Assembly (NCBI RefSeq): GCF_036924525.1
Contig: NZ_JAZHRU010000001.1
Location: forward strand, 1,083,001 to 1,147,000
Length of the DNA stretch: 64,000 nt
DNA from: Bradyrhizobium sp. AZCC 1719
GTDB lineage: Bacteria > Pseudomonadota > Alphaproteobacteria > Rhizobiales > Xanthobacteraceae
Direction of reading: 5' to 3'
Shown: positions 35,727 through 43,651 of the stretch, one piece after another
Layout of the letters: each line of letters opens with the position of its first letter
Position numbering within the stretch: the stretch's first letter is position 1
Made by a program: the position numbers and the translations under genes
The notes under the pieces: model-generated
Seen by the model: only the letters and a program-made list of their open reading frames with translations
Databases searched by the model: none
Told to the model about the DNA's origin: nothing

Positions 35727-36908
35727 TCACGCGCTGATCCGCGCGCCCGTGACATCGCCGATATCAGCCTGAAGCCACCGGGCGATCCGGTGCCAGGAAT
35801 GGCGCAAGGCCCTGCGCCCCATGAAAAGGCCGAGATGACCGCATGGCTCGGACGCACGTTCCAGCCACACCGGCGGCGTGCCCAACAGCCGCGCGGTTGC
35901 GAACGCCTGATCGGGCGGAACAACGATGTCGTTCTCTCCCGCCAGCAGGAAGACCGGCACGCGCAGCTCGGCGGGATCGATCCTGCGGCCGAGCGCGACG
36001 AAGCGCCCTTCAGCGATCTGGTTCTCGCGAAAAACCCGGCCGGTCACCTCGAGATAATAGGCTCCCGGCAGATCCAGCGTCTCGCGATCCCAGCGCTTGA
36101 AACGGTCCGACAGCATGCGCGCCTCGTCCGATCCGTCGTGAAGATTCCTTTGCAGCACGGCTTCGACGTCATGCTGGCTGAACGGAATGTTCCAGAATCG
36201 CAGCATGTGCTCGCCGCTCACGATCCCTTCACCCTGCTGCACCATCTGCTCGAAAGCTGCCTGCGGAAGTGCGGCCACCATCTTCGAGAGTTCTGACGGC
36301 GCGGATACATCGACCGGCGCACCGGCGAGCACCAGCCGCCGCACCTTGCCGGGAAAGCGAGCGGCATAGACCAGCGACAGCCACCCACCCTGGCACAGGC
36401 CGACAAGATCGACCGGCGCGCCAATCTCATCGATCGCCACATTGAGTTCGGCCAGATAATTGTCGATCGACAGATGGCGCATTTCCGGCGTCGCCGAGCG
36501 CCAGTCCGTGACATAGATGCGGTTCATGCCGTCGCGTTGCAGCGCCCCTACCAGACTATGGCCCGGCGCGAAGTCCGCGGCCAGCGCGCCGTGCAGCGCA
36601 TAGGGCGCGCAAACGAGCACCGGCTGCCCCGCATTGCCTCGCGAAAAAGCCCGCAGCCGCATCGACGGAAGTTGCAACGCCACGACGTTTGGCGTGGTCC
36701 AGGCCAGCGGCATCTGCTCCGGCGCGCGGGAAGGCGCGGGCTTGGGATCGGCGAACCATTGCGCGTAGCTGTCGAGCGCCAATCGCGTGGCCTCCAGCGG
36801 CCACAGCCATACCTGCTGCGCCCAATCGGCGCCCGCATGCTGCTCCGGCGTCTCCGGCATCTTGGGTTTCTCTGCCACACCCGTTCCCCGATTTGATCGT
36901 CCCACCAT
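35727..36908 (-). CDS. PHA-synthase-like alpha/beta hydrolase
   Basis: A protein of 393 residues with an alpha/beta hydrolase core. The nucleophile elbow reads VDLVGLCQGGWLSLVYA, with Cys172 in GxCxGG. This is the box of polyhydroxyalkanoate synthases, not the GxSxG of lipases. The Asp (LLAGENDIVVPP) and His (EPCGHLGLFMG) of the triad follow. Length and Cys nucleophile resemble class III PhaC, but no phaE is nearby and the N-terminus is short. It could be a PHA synthase, a related acyltransferase or a depolymerase-like enzyme. Confidence 0.75.
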   Translation of the reverse strand: MVGRSNRGTGVAEKPKMPETPEQHAGADWAQQVWLWPLEATRLALDSYAQWFADPKPAPSRAPEQMPLAWTTPNVVALQLPSMRLRAFSRGNAGQPVLVCAPYALHGALAADFAPGHSLVGALQRDGMNRIYVTDWRSATPEMRHLSIDNYLAELNVAIDEIGAPVDLVGLCQGGWLSLVYAARFPGKVRRLVLAGAPVDVSAPSELSKMVAALPQAAFEQMVQQGEGIVSGEHMLRFWNIPFSQHDVEAVLQRNLHDGSDEARMLSDRFKRWDRETLDLPGAYYLEVTGRVFRENQIAEGRFVALGRRIDPAELRVPVFLLAGENDIVVPPDQAFATARLLGTPPVWLERASEPCGHLGLFMGRRALRHSWHRIARWLQADIGDVTGARISA

Positions 36909-37122
36909 GGTGAGGACGGCATGAGCCGAGGTCGCATGCTTTTACGCCAGATCCGGCGCAGGCCCTAGCCCGATCGATCGGCGGAAATAGGTCAGCACCG
37001 CATCCGCAAGATGCATGATTGCCAAAAATCGAAATCCTTGACCTCTGAGGTAATCGATTGGCGCGCCGGATTTTTCGATAGTCGGTCAGCCGGCCCATTC
37101 GGCCGGAACGAAGGAGAGCATG

Positions 37123-37488
37123 ATGACCGACATCAACAAGATTGCCCGCAGCTACATCGATCTGTGGAACGAGCGGACGCCAAGCCGCCGCCGCGAAATT
37201 CTCAGCCAGAACTGGACCAGCGATGCCCGCTATATCGACCCGCTGATGTCGGGCGACGGCCATGACGGCGTGGACGCGCTGATCGCGGGCGTGCAGGAAA
37301 AATTTCCGGATTTCAGGTTCAGGCTGATCGGCGAACCCAATGGTTTTGGCGACCATGTCCGCTTCTCCTGGGGCCTCGGCCCCGAAGGCGGCGACAGCCC
37401 GATCAAGGGCACGGATTTCGCAGTCCTCAGCGACGGCCGCATCCGCAGCATCACCGGCTTCCTCGATCAGGTGCCGGCGGCGGCGTAG
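37123..37488 (+). CDS. NTF2/SnoaL-like fold protein
   Basis: A protein of 121 residues. MTDINKIARSYIDLWNERTPSRRREILSQNWTSDARYIDPLMSGDGHDGVDALIAGVQEKFPDFRFRLIG is typical of the SnoaL-like NTF2 fold, ending FAVLSDGRIRSITGFLDQVP. No catalytic assignment is possible. Two ATGs occur in tandem; AAGGAG is 6 nt before the second (37123), which is preferred. The 37040-37050 upstream palindrome ACCTC-T-GAGGT is a possible operator. Confidence 0.82.
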   Translation: MTDINKIARSYIDLWNERTPSRRREILSQNWTSDARYIDPLMSGDGHDGVDALIAGVQEKFPDFRFRLIGEPNGFGDHVRFSWGLGPEGGDSPIKGTDFAVLSDGRIRSITGFLDQVPAAA

Positions 37489-37515
37489 CCGAGTCTCGAC
37501 GCGCGGACAGTCGGC

Positions 37516-37697
37516 TCCCTCCCCCCTTGCGGGGGAGGGCTGGGGAGAGGGGTTCTCTCCGCGAGCACGAACCGCACAGACTGCCGACAGTGTTGCCCAC
37601 GATTCCCGTTGACCACGAGCACCGCCGATGCCGCCCACCTCTCTCCTAGCCTCGAGAGCGAGCTTCGCTCGCCTCGGACCCCGCAAGGGGGGAGGGA
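37516..37697. repeat. 'TCCCTCCCCCCTTGCGGGG' mosaic palindrome
   Basis: Perfect 19-bp terminal arms (37516-37534 and 37679-37697) with GAGGGGTTCTCTCC inside and a 36-nt segment (37650-37685) exactly matching, inverted, the element inside the DNA ligase gene. No gene is visible in it. Confidence 0.88.
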
Positions 37698-37734
37698 ACA
37701 GACCTGTTTCGTGGTGATCGTGTGCGCCCACAAC

Positions 37735-38250
37735 ATTGCAATCCGGATACGACATCGCGATCTCGCGACATGAACTGTCCGAGCTTTGCCATCAACTTCC
37801 CGCCCTCTCAAACAGAGGGCGCAGGGAAGACCGGGTGCTTGCTGCACCCGCGGTCTCGTGTGCCATTGCGCATAAAGAACACGCACACGAGCATACAGGT
37901 ACAGCGGGAGCATCCCGGCCTTCCCTGCGCAATGGCTTTACGGCTTACTTCGTGCTCTCCCCGGAGAACGGCTCTTTTGCCTCCGTCGCTGCGCAAATAG
38001 TTTCACGCAGCTTAACGCCAGCACCGCGGCGCCAGAACCACACGACTTCGCCGTACGCTCCCGTCTTCGCCAAGAGGCTTCGCCGGGTTTGGTACCGGTC
38101 CGCCGAAGCTTTTGCGAAGGCGGATCCGGCGCCTACGTCTTGCGCCTTTCGCGTCCATCGCATCTCACCGCACGTTCGTGACGATCGCGAGCGCCCCTCA
38201 ATGGGTGAGACGGGCGGAGTTATGCATCTGATTTGCGTGACAAGTTAAGC
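37735..38250. repeat. Dispersed 'GAGKTGCLLHPRSRV' element (about 0.5 kb), non-genic
   Basis: Two frames are open over much of this stretch (plus strand, for example GAGKTGCLLHPRSRVPLRIK and SNRGRREDRVLAAPAVSCAIAHKEHAHEHTG). I recognise these translations as recurrent spurious ORFs in Bradyrhizobium genomes, so the nucleotide sequence itself is the repeated unit. It contains the CCGCCGAAGC...GCGAAGGCGG hairpin (38099-38124). Function is unknown. Confidence 0.65.
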
Positions 38251-38386
38251 GGAATATTTTTGATTCCCGGGCTTGACATGATTTCGGAAAATCAGAAGTG
38301 ATTTGCCCGTCAGGGGTCGTCACAGACAAAGTCACAGAAATCATAGGGTGAGCAAAGCGCCCACCCTACAACTGCGACAGCCGCGG

Positions 38387-38573
38387 CTTGCTCACCCTCC
38401 CCTGGAGGGGTCCGAGACGAGCGAAGCTCGCTCGTGGGTCGCCGCGGAGCGGCGGGGTGGGGTGACGGTCTCACCTCACGATCAGTGCCCGGGTGGAGAG
38501 ATCACCCCACCCCGTTTCGCATTTCGCTACGCTCATGCGAACCGACCCTACCCTCCAGGGGAGGGTGAGCAAG
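38387..38573. repeat. 'CTCACCCTCCCCTGGAGGG' mosaic palindrome
   Basis: Perfect 23-bp terminal arms (38387-38409 and 38551-38573). Inside are GAGCGAAGCTCGCTC, GCCGCGGAGCGGC and a GGGGTGGGGTGA / TCACCCCACCCC pair. A short related AGGGTGAGCAAAGCGCCCACCCT hairpin precedes it at 38344-38366. No gene is visible between 37489 and 38805. Confidence 0.88.
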
Positions 38574-38582
38574 TGCCGCAGG

Positions 38583-38673
38583 GGGCAAAGCGAAGCGTGC
38601 CCATCATCGGGAAACGTGCTCGATGATAGATGGTGGGCACGGCGCGAAGAGCGCCTTTGCCCACCCTACGGGT
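38583..38673. repeat. 'GTAGGGTGGGCAAAG' inverted repeat
   Basis: GGCAAAGCGAAGCGTGCCCATCATC at the left and GATGGTGGGCACGGCGCG...CTTTGCCCACCCTAC at the right. Same family as 13014-13105 and 62993-63074. Confidence 0.82.
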
Positions 38674-38805
38674 GGCTGAAAAATAGCTTGCTCGGAGCAA
38701 AACGTTCTGCTGCAACGATAGTCCGGCCGGCCCTGTTGCGACGTTGCGGAGCATAGAACCGGCGCGGGATTTGCTTCGCTGGGCCGATCGAAAAACGGAG
38801 CTGTC

Positions 38806-39774
38806 ATGAGCATCGACCTGACCCGCCGTACCCTCCTTCACCTCGTCGGCGCCTCGTCGTTGAGCGCGGCGGCCACGGCGGCAGCGTTGGCGGAAGGAGC
38901 GGCCGATGGCGCTGCCGGGCCGACCTTCGCCAACCGCACGCCGATGCGGATCGGCATGGTGACCTTGCGCGTGCGTAACCTCGATCTCGTCGCTGATTAC
39001 TATCGCGACGCCATCGGGCTCACCGTCATGCAGCGCACGGCAACCGGCGCCCGCCTCGGCGCGGGCGGCGTGCCGCTGCTCGATCTCACCCTGCGCGCGG
39101 GCGCCGCCACCGCGGCGCGGAATGCCGCGGGCCTTTATCACACCGCCTTCCTGATGCCGACCCGCAAGGATCTCGCGCGCTGGCTGGTGCACGCCGCGAC
39201 GAACAAAGTGCCGCTCTCCGGATTTGCCGATCACCTCGTCAGCGAGTCCGTCTATCTCGACGATCCCGAAGGCAACGGCATCGAGGTCTACGCCGACCGC
39301 GCGCCCGAAAGCTGGAAATGGGATGGCGGCACGGTCGCGATGGCGACCGACCCGCTCGACACCGACGGCCTGCTGACGCTGACAAATCCGCGCATCTCCA
39401 ACTATGCCGGCGCTCCCGACGGCCTTCGCATCGGCCACATGCACCTGCGCGTCGGCGATCTCGAACAGGCCGACCGCTTCTATCGCGCCGCCATCGGCTT
39501 CGACCCGACCCGCAAGCGCACCGGCGCCGCGTTCCTGTCGTCGGGACGCTATCACCATCACCTCGGCATCAACGTCTGGCAGAGCGCCGGTGCCGGCCGG
39601 CGGGATGATGCGGCCACGGGACTTGCATGGTTTTCGCTCGAGGTCGCGTCGGAGGAAATCCTGCAGGCCCAGCAGCAGCGCCTGCGACAGGCGGGCGCGC
39701 CGGCAGCAGCGATTACGAACGGCATCGAGACGGCCGATCCCTGGGGGACGAAGGTGCGTTTGGTCAGGGTTTGA
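38806..39774 (+). CDS. VOC/glyoxalase-fold protein with Tat-like signal
   Basis: A protein of 322 residues with two VOC domains: MVTLRVRNLDLVADYYRDAIGLTVMQRT (about 50-165) and IGHMHLRVGDLEQADRFYRAAIGFDP (about 208-320). This is the extradiol-dioxygenase/CatE-like layout with metal ligands in HTAFLMP, YLDDPEGNGIEVYAD and the second-domain HMHL. Before it is TRRTLLHLVGASSLSAAATAAALAEG, which looks like a twin-arginine signal, unusual for this cytoplasmic-type family. A periplasmic ring-cleaving or lactoylglutathione-like enzyme is possible; the substrate is unknown. Confidence 0.82.
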   Translation: MSIDLTRRTLLHLVGASSLSAAATAAALAEGAADGAAGPTFANRTPMRIGMVTLRVRNLDLVADYYRDAIGLTVMQRTATGARLGAGGVPLLDLTLRAGAATAARNAAGLYHTAFLMPTRKDLARWLVHAATNKVPLSGFADHLVSESVYLDDPEGNGIEVYADRAPESWKWDGGTVAMATDPLDTDGLLTLTNPRISNYAGAPDGLRIGHMHLRVGDLEQADRFYRAAIGFDPTRKRTGAAFLSSGRYHHHLGINVWQSAGAGRRDDAATGLAWFSLEVASEEILQAQQQRLRQAGAPAAAITNGIETADPWGTKVRLVRV

Positions 39775-39818
39775 GCTATCTCAAACCAGCAGAATGACGC
39801 CATAGAGGCACCCGGCCC

Positions 39819-40052
39819 ATGTCCCAGCACCGACGGGTTAGACTATTTCGCAACGGTCGCAATCAGGCGGTTCGTATTCCTGTGGAATTCGAATTACCTG
39901 GCGACGAGGCGATGATGCATCGTGACGCTGAGCGTTTGGTGATCGAGCCGGTGCGCAAGCGCGGGTTGCTCGCTCTGCTCAAGACGATGAAGCCGATCGA
40001 AGAAAACTTTGCTGCGATTGACGATCCGATACTGACGCCGCCAAGAGGATAG
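39819..40052 (+). CDS. Orphan VapB-type (AbrB/SpoVT) antitoxin
   Basis: A protein of 77 residues: VRLFRNGRNQAVRIPVEFELPGDEAMMHRDAERLVIEPVRK is the swapped-hairpin AbrB-like DNA-binding domain of VapB antitoxins. KRGLLALLKTMKPIEENFAAIDDP resembles the toxin-binding tail. A vapC gene should follow, but an amidase starts 5 nt downstream, so the toxin has been lost or is elsewhere. Confidence 0.85.
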   Translation: MSQHRRVRLFRNGRNQAVRIPVEFELPGDEAMMHRDAERLVIEPVRKRGLLALLKTMKPIEENFAAIDDPILTPPRG

Positions 40053-40057
40053 ATTGC

Positions 40058-41533
40058 ATGAACTTGCCGATGAGCTGGGACGAATGGGCCGATCATGACG
40101 GCGTCGCACTGGCCGCGCGTGTCGCAAAAGGCGAGCTGACGGCCAAAGAATTGGCGGCGCAGGCCGCCGCCGGCATCGCGAAGGTCGACCCCGCGCTGTC
40201 GGGTGTCGTCGAAGTGTTCGAGGATGCGGTCGCCGATCCCGCGACCGACGGCACCAATCTCGATGGTCCCTTTGCCGGCCTGCCCTTCCTGATGAAGGAC
40301 CTCGGTCCGACATTGAAGGGCCGGCTGCAGGAAATGGGCTCGCTGTTCATGCGCGGCAATCGCGCCACCGCCGACACGTTCCTGACCAGAAAGATGCGCG
40401 CGGCCGGGCTCAATTTGATCGGACGCACCACCACGCCGGAATTCGGCGTCTGCAGCTCGGCCGACAATCCCGCCGTCTACGTTACCCGCAACCCCTGGAA
40501 TACCGACTACACCACCTGCGGATCGTCGGCCGGCAGCGCGGCGATGGTCGCCGCCGGCGCGGTGCCGATCGCGCACGCGACCGACGGCGGCGGCTCTATC
40601 CGGATTCCCGCCGGCGTCAACGGCAATATCGGACTGAAAGTCTCGCGCGGCGTGTTCTCGCTGTCGCCGCACCTCTCCGATTTGAGCGGGCTGGTCTCGA
40701 TTCAAGGCTGCCAGTCGCGCACGGTGCGCGATACCGCGGCCTTCGTCGATGCCTGCCGCGGTCCGGCGCCGGGCGAATTCATGCCGTTCTGGAGTCCGCC
40801 GGAGCCGTATACGCGGATGATCACACATGATCCTGCCCGGCTGAAAATCGCGCTGTCGTACCAGTGGGGCGATTATCGCGCGACGCCGCATATCGCAGCC
40901 GAGCTGCAGAAGGCCGGGCGCTTTCTCGAAGGCCTCGGACATCACGTCGATTACGCCCTGCCCGATCTGGACTATGGCGAAGCCTTCGCGGCGCAGACCA
41001 CCTGCTACATCAGCAATTTTGCCGTGGTGATCGGCAACATGCTGGCGGCGCGCGGGCTGGAGCGGCCGCCGGAAGATCTGATTGAGCCGATCAACATCCG
41101 GATCTGGGAGCATGGCCGACACACGTCCTACGCCGACCGAGCGCGCATGCAGGCGGTGTTCAACACGACCTCGCGCAGCTTCGGCGCGTTCTTCGAGGAG
41201 TGGGACGTCATCCTGACGCCGATCACCGCGCTGCCGACGCCGAAAGTCGGCACCACGGAATATCTCACCATCAGCGACAATCCAGACGTGCTGGACTGGT
41301 TCGGTAACCTCTGGCGCAATTTTGCCTTTACCCCGCTCGCCAATCTCTGCGGCATCCCGGCGATCTCGCTGCCGCTCGCTACCCACGAGCACAGCCTGCC
41401 GCTCGGCATCCAGGCCATCGCCAAGCAAGCCAATGACGGGCTGTTGCTGCAACTCGCGGCGCAGATCGAGCGCGCGATCGGCGGCAAGTGGAATGCGGGG
41501 CAAAGGCCTGGCGTGCACGTGACGAGCGATTGA
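40058..41533 (+). CDS. Amidase (amidase signature family)
   Basis: A protein of 491 residues. Triad elements are visible: Lys in GLPFLMKDLGPT, cis-Ser in TTCGSSAGSAAMVAAG and nucleophile Ser in TDGGGSIRIPAGVNG. The C-terminal TPLANLCGIPAISLPL is a family hallmark. It hydrolyses amides of unknown type. The sequence lies immediately after the orphan antitoxin gene, with no ribosome site of its own that is clearly strong, so it may be translated from the same message. Confidence 0.93.
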   Translation: MNLPMSWDEWADHDGVALAARVAKGELTAKELAAQAAAGIAKVDPALSGVVEVFEDAVADPATDGTNLDGPFAGLPFLMKDLGPTLKGRLQEMGSLFMRGNRATADTFLTRKMRAAGLNLIGRTTTPEFGVCSSADNPAVYVTRNPWNTDYTTCGSSAGSAAMVAAGAVPIAHATDGGGSIRIPAGVNGNIGLKVSRGVFSLSPHLSDLSGLVSIQGCQSRTVRDTAAFVDACRGPAPGEFMPFWSPPEPYTRMITHDPARLKIALSYQWGDYRATPHIAAELQKAGRFLEGLGHHVDYALPDLDYGEAFAAQTTCYISNFAVVIGNMLAARGLERPPEDLIEPINIRIWEHGRHTSYADRARMQAVFNTTSRSFGAFFEEWDVILTPITALPTPKVGTTEYLTISDNPDVLDWFGNLWRNFAFTPLANLCGIPAISLPLATHEHSLPLGIQAIAKQANDGLLLQLAAQIERAIGGKWNAGQRPGVHVTSD

Positions 41534-41619
41534 CCGGCGCGCTCGTCAAACAATAGCATGTGGACGCGATTTGATTAGGGAGATGGGAGCACCGTCGCTC
41601 GGGCAAGCAGGAGGGCTTG

Positions 41620-42072
41620 ATGCTGATCGACTGGAATGAACTAGAGCTTACGGTCGAGTTCGTCAGTAGCGGGCCGGTGGGCGCACACGAGGCCGTCCTC
41701 TGCCGGAGGACCGGCAAATTTCTTTTGCATACCGAACTGTTCGACGATGCCGACGATTGGCCTGAGGATGCCGATGACGAGGAAAAGTATCTCTCGATCC
41801 CTCACAAGAAGGAACTCGATCTCGGCAAGGCGCTGGTGTTTGAGTTCGCGAGGCAATTTCTTCCGGAAGAATACGATGAAATCCGGCGAATTTTCAGCAA
41901 GCGGGGCGCCTATGCGCGTTTTAAGGGTCTGCTGCAGCGAAGAAAAGCGCTCGACCGATGGTTCGAGTTTGAGAACAGGGCCACCGAAATGGCCCTGAGG
42001 GAATGGTGTGACGCCAATGGGCTAACGATCCGGAAAGGAGACCCACCGGCGCAAGAACCGGAGCAGCGTTGA
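41620..42072 (+). CDS. UPF0158 family protein
   Basis: A protein of 150 residues. IDWNELELTVEFVSSGPVGAHEAVLCRRTGKFLLHTE, then YLSIPHKKELDLGKALVFEFARQFLPEEYDEIRRIFSKRGAYARFKGLLQRRKALDRWFEFENRATEMALREWCDANG, are the hallmarks of UPF0158. No function is known. AGGAGGG before the ATG at 41620 fixes the start, rather than the TTG just upstream. The next gene overlaps by 4 nt, so the pair is an operon. Confidence 0.88.
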   Translation: MLIDWNELELTVEFVSSGPVGAHEAVLCRRTGKFLLHTELFDDADDWPEDADDEEKYLSIPHKKELDLGKALVFEFARQFLPEEYDEIRRIFSKRGAYARFKGLLQRRKALDRWFEFENRATEMALREWCDANGLTIRKGDPPAQEPEQR

Positions 42073-43574
42073 CCTGCCCTGTTGATTTCCCTGCCAACGA
42101 ATTGCAGCCTGTCTTCGGAACGATAGAGTACGCCGCGGACCGAAACGGGTGGTGGAGCCGGAACATGGCACGCAAGCATTTGCTCGAAGGGCTGATGGAA
42201 TGGGTGACCCGCGACGAATGGCGCGACCGGTTTGAGGTGGTCCTCGAATACCATGTACTGCCCGCTTGCGACGACACCGGCCTCGAGCCGGACGAGATCG
42301 TCTCGATCCTCGGCGAGGACAAGTTCATACGCACGGTCTGGGCCTGCGCCTTCGAGGACATGCTGACGCGGGAGTTCAAGGACGGCAGCAACATCGTCGA
42401 TGACTACCTGAAGCACCAGGGATCGAAGGAACCGGCATCCACTCGCGCCTATATCACCGCATTGCGGAATTCGGTGGTGAGCCTCTATGAAGTGAGCGAC
42501 GTCGTGCTCGATAAATCGTTCCGTGCGCGCGACCTCGTGCGTGGCGGCGAGCCGATCTTGATCAGCGAGCGCTTGGCAACCCGCTTCCTCAAACAATGGG
42601 ACCGCTTCGCCGGACGCATCATACAGGTGGGAGGACGGACGCAGATCAGCGGAGCCGTGTTGCCGTACGAGCATCATTCATCGGAAGAGCTCATCGACGG
42701 CCTTCGCAGACTGGGGAAACTCACCAGGAAGGACAAGCAGGCGCTTGCCAGGTCGATCGGAGAGGAGTTCGACGCGGCCGTGATCGCCAGGCTCTCCGAG
42801 ACTGAAAGGCTGCGTGCGACCAGCCCGACCTTCACGAGCATGTGGCTGGTTGACGCGATCGATCAGGCTCAGCGCGACCTTCCCGAGTTGCGGAATTTGG
42901 ATGGTGATGAACTGCTGCTGTGCACGGTTTGCTATCCGCTTGCCAAGGGCACGACGGAGGATGAGATCCGCAGGGTGCTGAATTCGTGCGCGGACCTGCG
43001 ATCGATCACCGCAACGCAATGGAATTGGATTGGCGGGAAGAAGCGCGGCAGGTCGTCGGCCGCCCGGACCCGATCGTCGGGACCCCTGACCGTCGAAACG
43101 ACGCTCGATGACGGCGCGCTCTCGCTCGGCCATCTGGAGCTGGACGGCAGAACGCTGGTGCTGTCGGTCAATTCCCAGGAACGTTCGGAACGGGGACGCG
43201 CGTTGTTGTCGGCGGTGCTAGGCAAGCGCATCGGACAACCCTCGATCGAGGCCACGACCGTCGAGCAAGCGATCGCGTTAGACGATGCCGATGAACCCGA
43301 AGAACTCGATCTTTCGGACGAAGAGCACCGCGCTATCATCCACGAGACCATGGACCGGCACTATCGCGAGACGCTCGATCAGCCCGTCCCAGCGCTCGGA
43401 AACAAGTCGCCACGCGCGGCGGTCAAAACCAAAAGCGGACGGGCCAAGGTCGTCGACTGGCTCAAGATGATGGAAAACCGGACCGCGAAGGCCGGCGAAT
43501 CCAACCCCGCGATGGCGAGTTACAGCTTCGACTGGATGTGGGCGGAATTGGGCGTCGCCGAGCTGAGAAGATAG
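42069..43574 (+). CDS. Uncharacterised 501-residue protein
   Basis: A protein of 501 residues with no membrane helix or signal. I recognise no catalytic motif. The C-terminal part (about 425-501; HYRETLDQPVPALGNKSPRAAVKTKSGRAKVVDWLKMMENRTAK, then SYSFDWMWAELGVAEL) resembles a short module found at the end of SEC-C- and antitoxin-like proteins (consensus PALGGKTPREAA). It starts with TTG at 42069, overlapping the UPF0158 stop, with GGAG 6 nt before. The middle contains a basic linker (GGKKRGRSSAARTRSS). Confidence 0.75.
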   Translation: MTCPVDFPANELQPVFGTIEYAADRNGWWSRNMARKHLLEGLMEWVTRDEWRDRFEVVLEYHVLPACDDTGLEPDEIVSILGEDKFIRTVWACAFEDMLTREFKDGSNIVDDYLKHQGSKEPASTRAYITALRNSVVSLYEVSDVVLDKSFRARDLVRGGEPILISERLATRFLKQWDRFAGRIIQVGGRTQISGAVLPYEHHSSEELIDGLRRLGKLTRKDKQALARSIGEEFDAAVIARLSETERLRATSPTFTSMWLVDAIDQAQRDLPELRNLDGDELLLCTVCYPLAKGTTEDEIRRVLNSCADLRSITATQWNWIGGKKRGRSSAARTRSSGPLTVETTLDDGALSLGHLELDGRTLVLSVNSQERSERGRALLSAVLGKRIGQPSIEATTVEQAIALDDADEPEELDLSDEEHRAIIHETMDRHYRETLDQPVPALGNKSPRAAVKTKSGRAKVVDWLKMMENRTAKAGESNPAMASYSFDWMWAELGVAELRR

Positions 43575-43626
43575 CGGCAGAACCCGCGCATCAATGGAGG
43601 CCGCTACCCGCCTGGCAAGGGCGTCA

Positions 43627-43647
43627 CGCCGAGTTGAAAGCTCGGCG
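43627..43647. terminator. Hairpin between convergent genes
   Basis: Stem CGCCGAG / CTCGGCG with loop TTGAAAG, between the 501-residue protein gene and the AmpC-like gene. There is no long T run. Confidence 0.4.
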
Positions 43648-43651
43648 CCAT

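Noticed and set aside
37040..37050. MerR-type operator ACCTC-T-GAGGT before the NTF2-like gene
   Set aside because: The dyad is too short for a MerR site, no MerR gene is adjacent, and there is no 19-bp spaced promoter around it.
37736..38248. A 170-residue 'protein' in the repeat block
   Set aside because: Its translation is one I recognise as a recurrent spurious product of a dispersed repeat, with two overlapping frames equally open.
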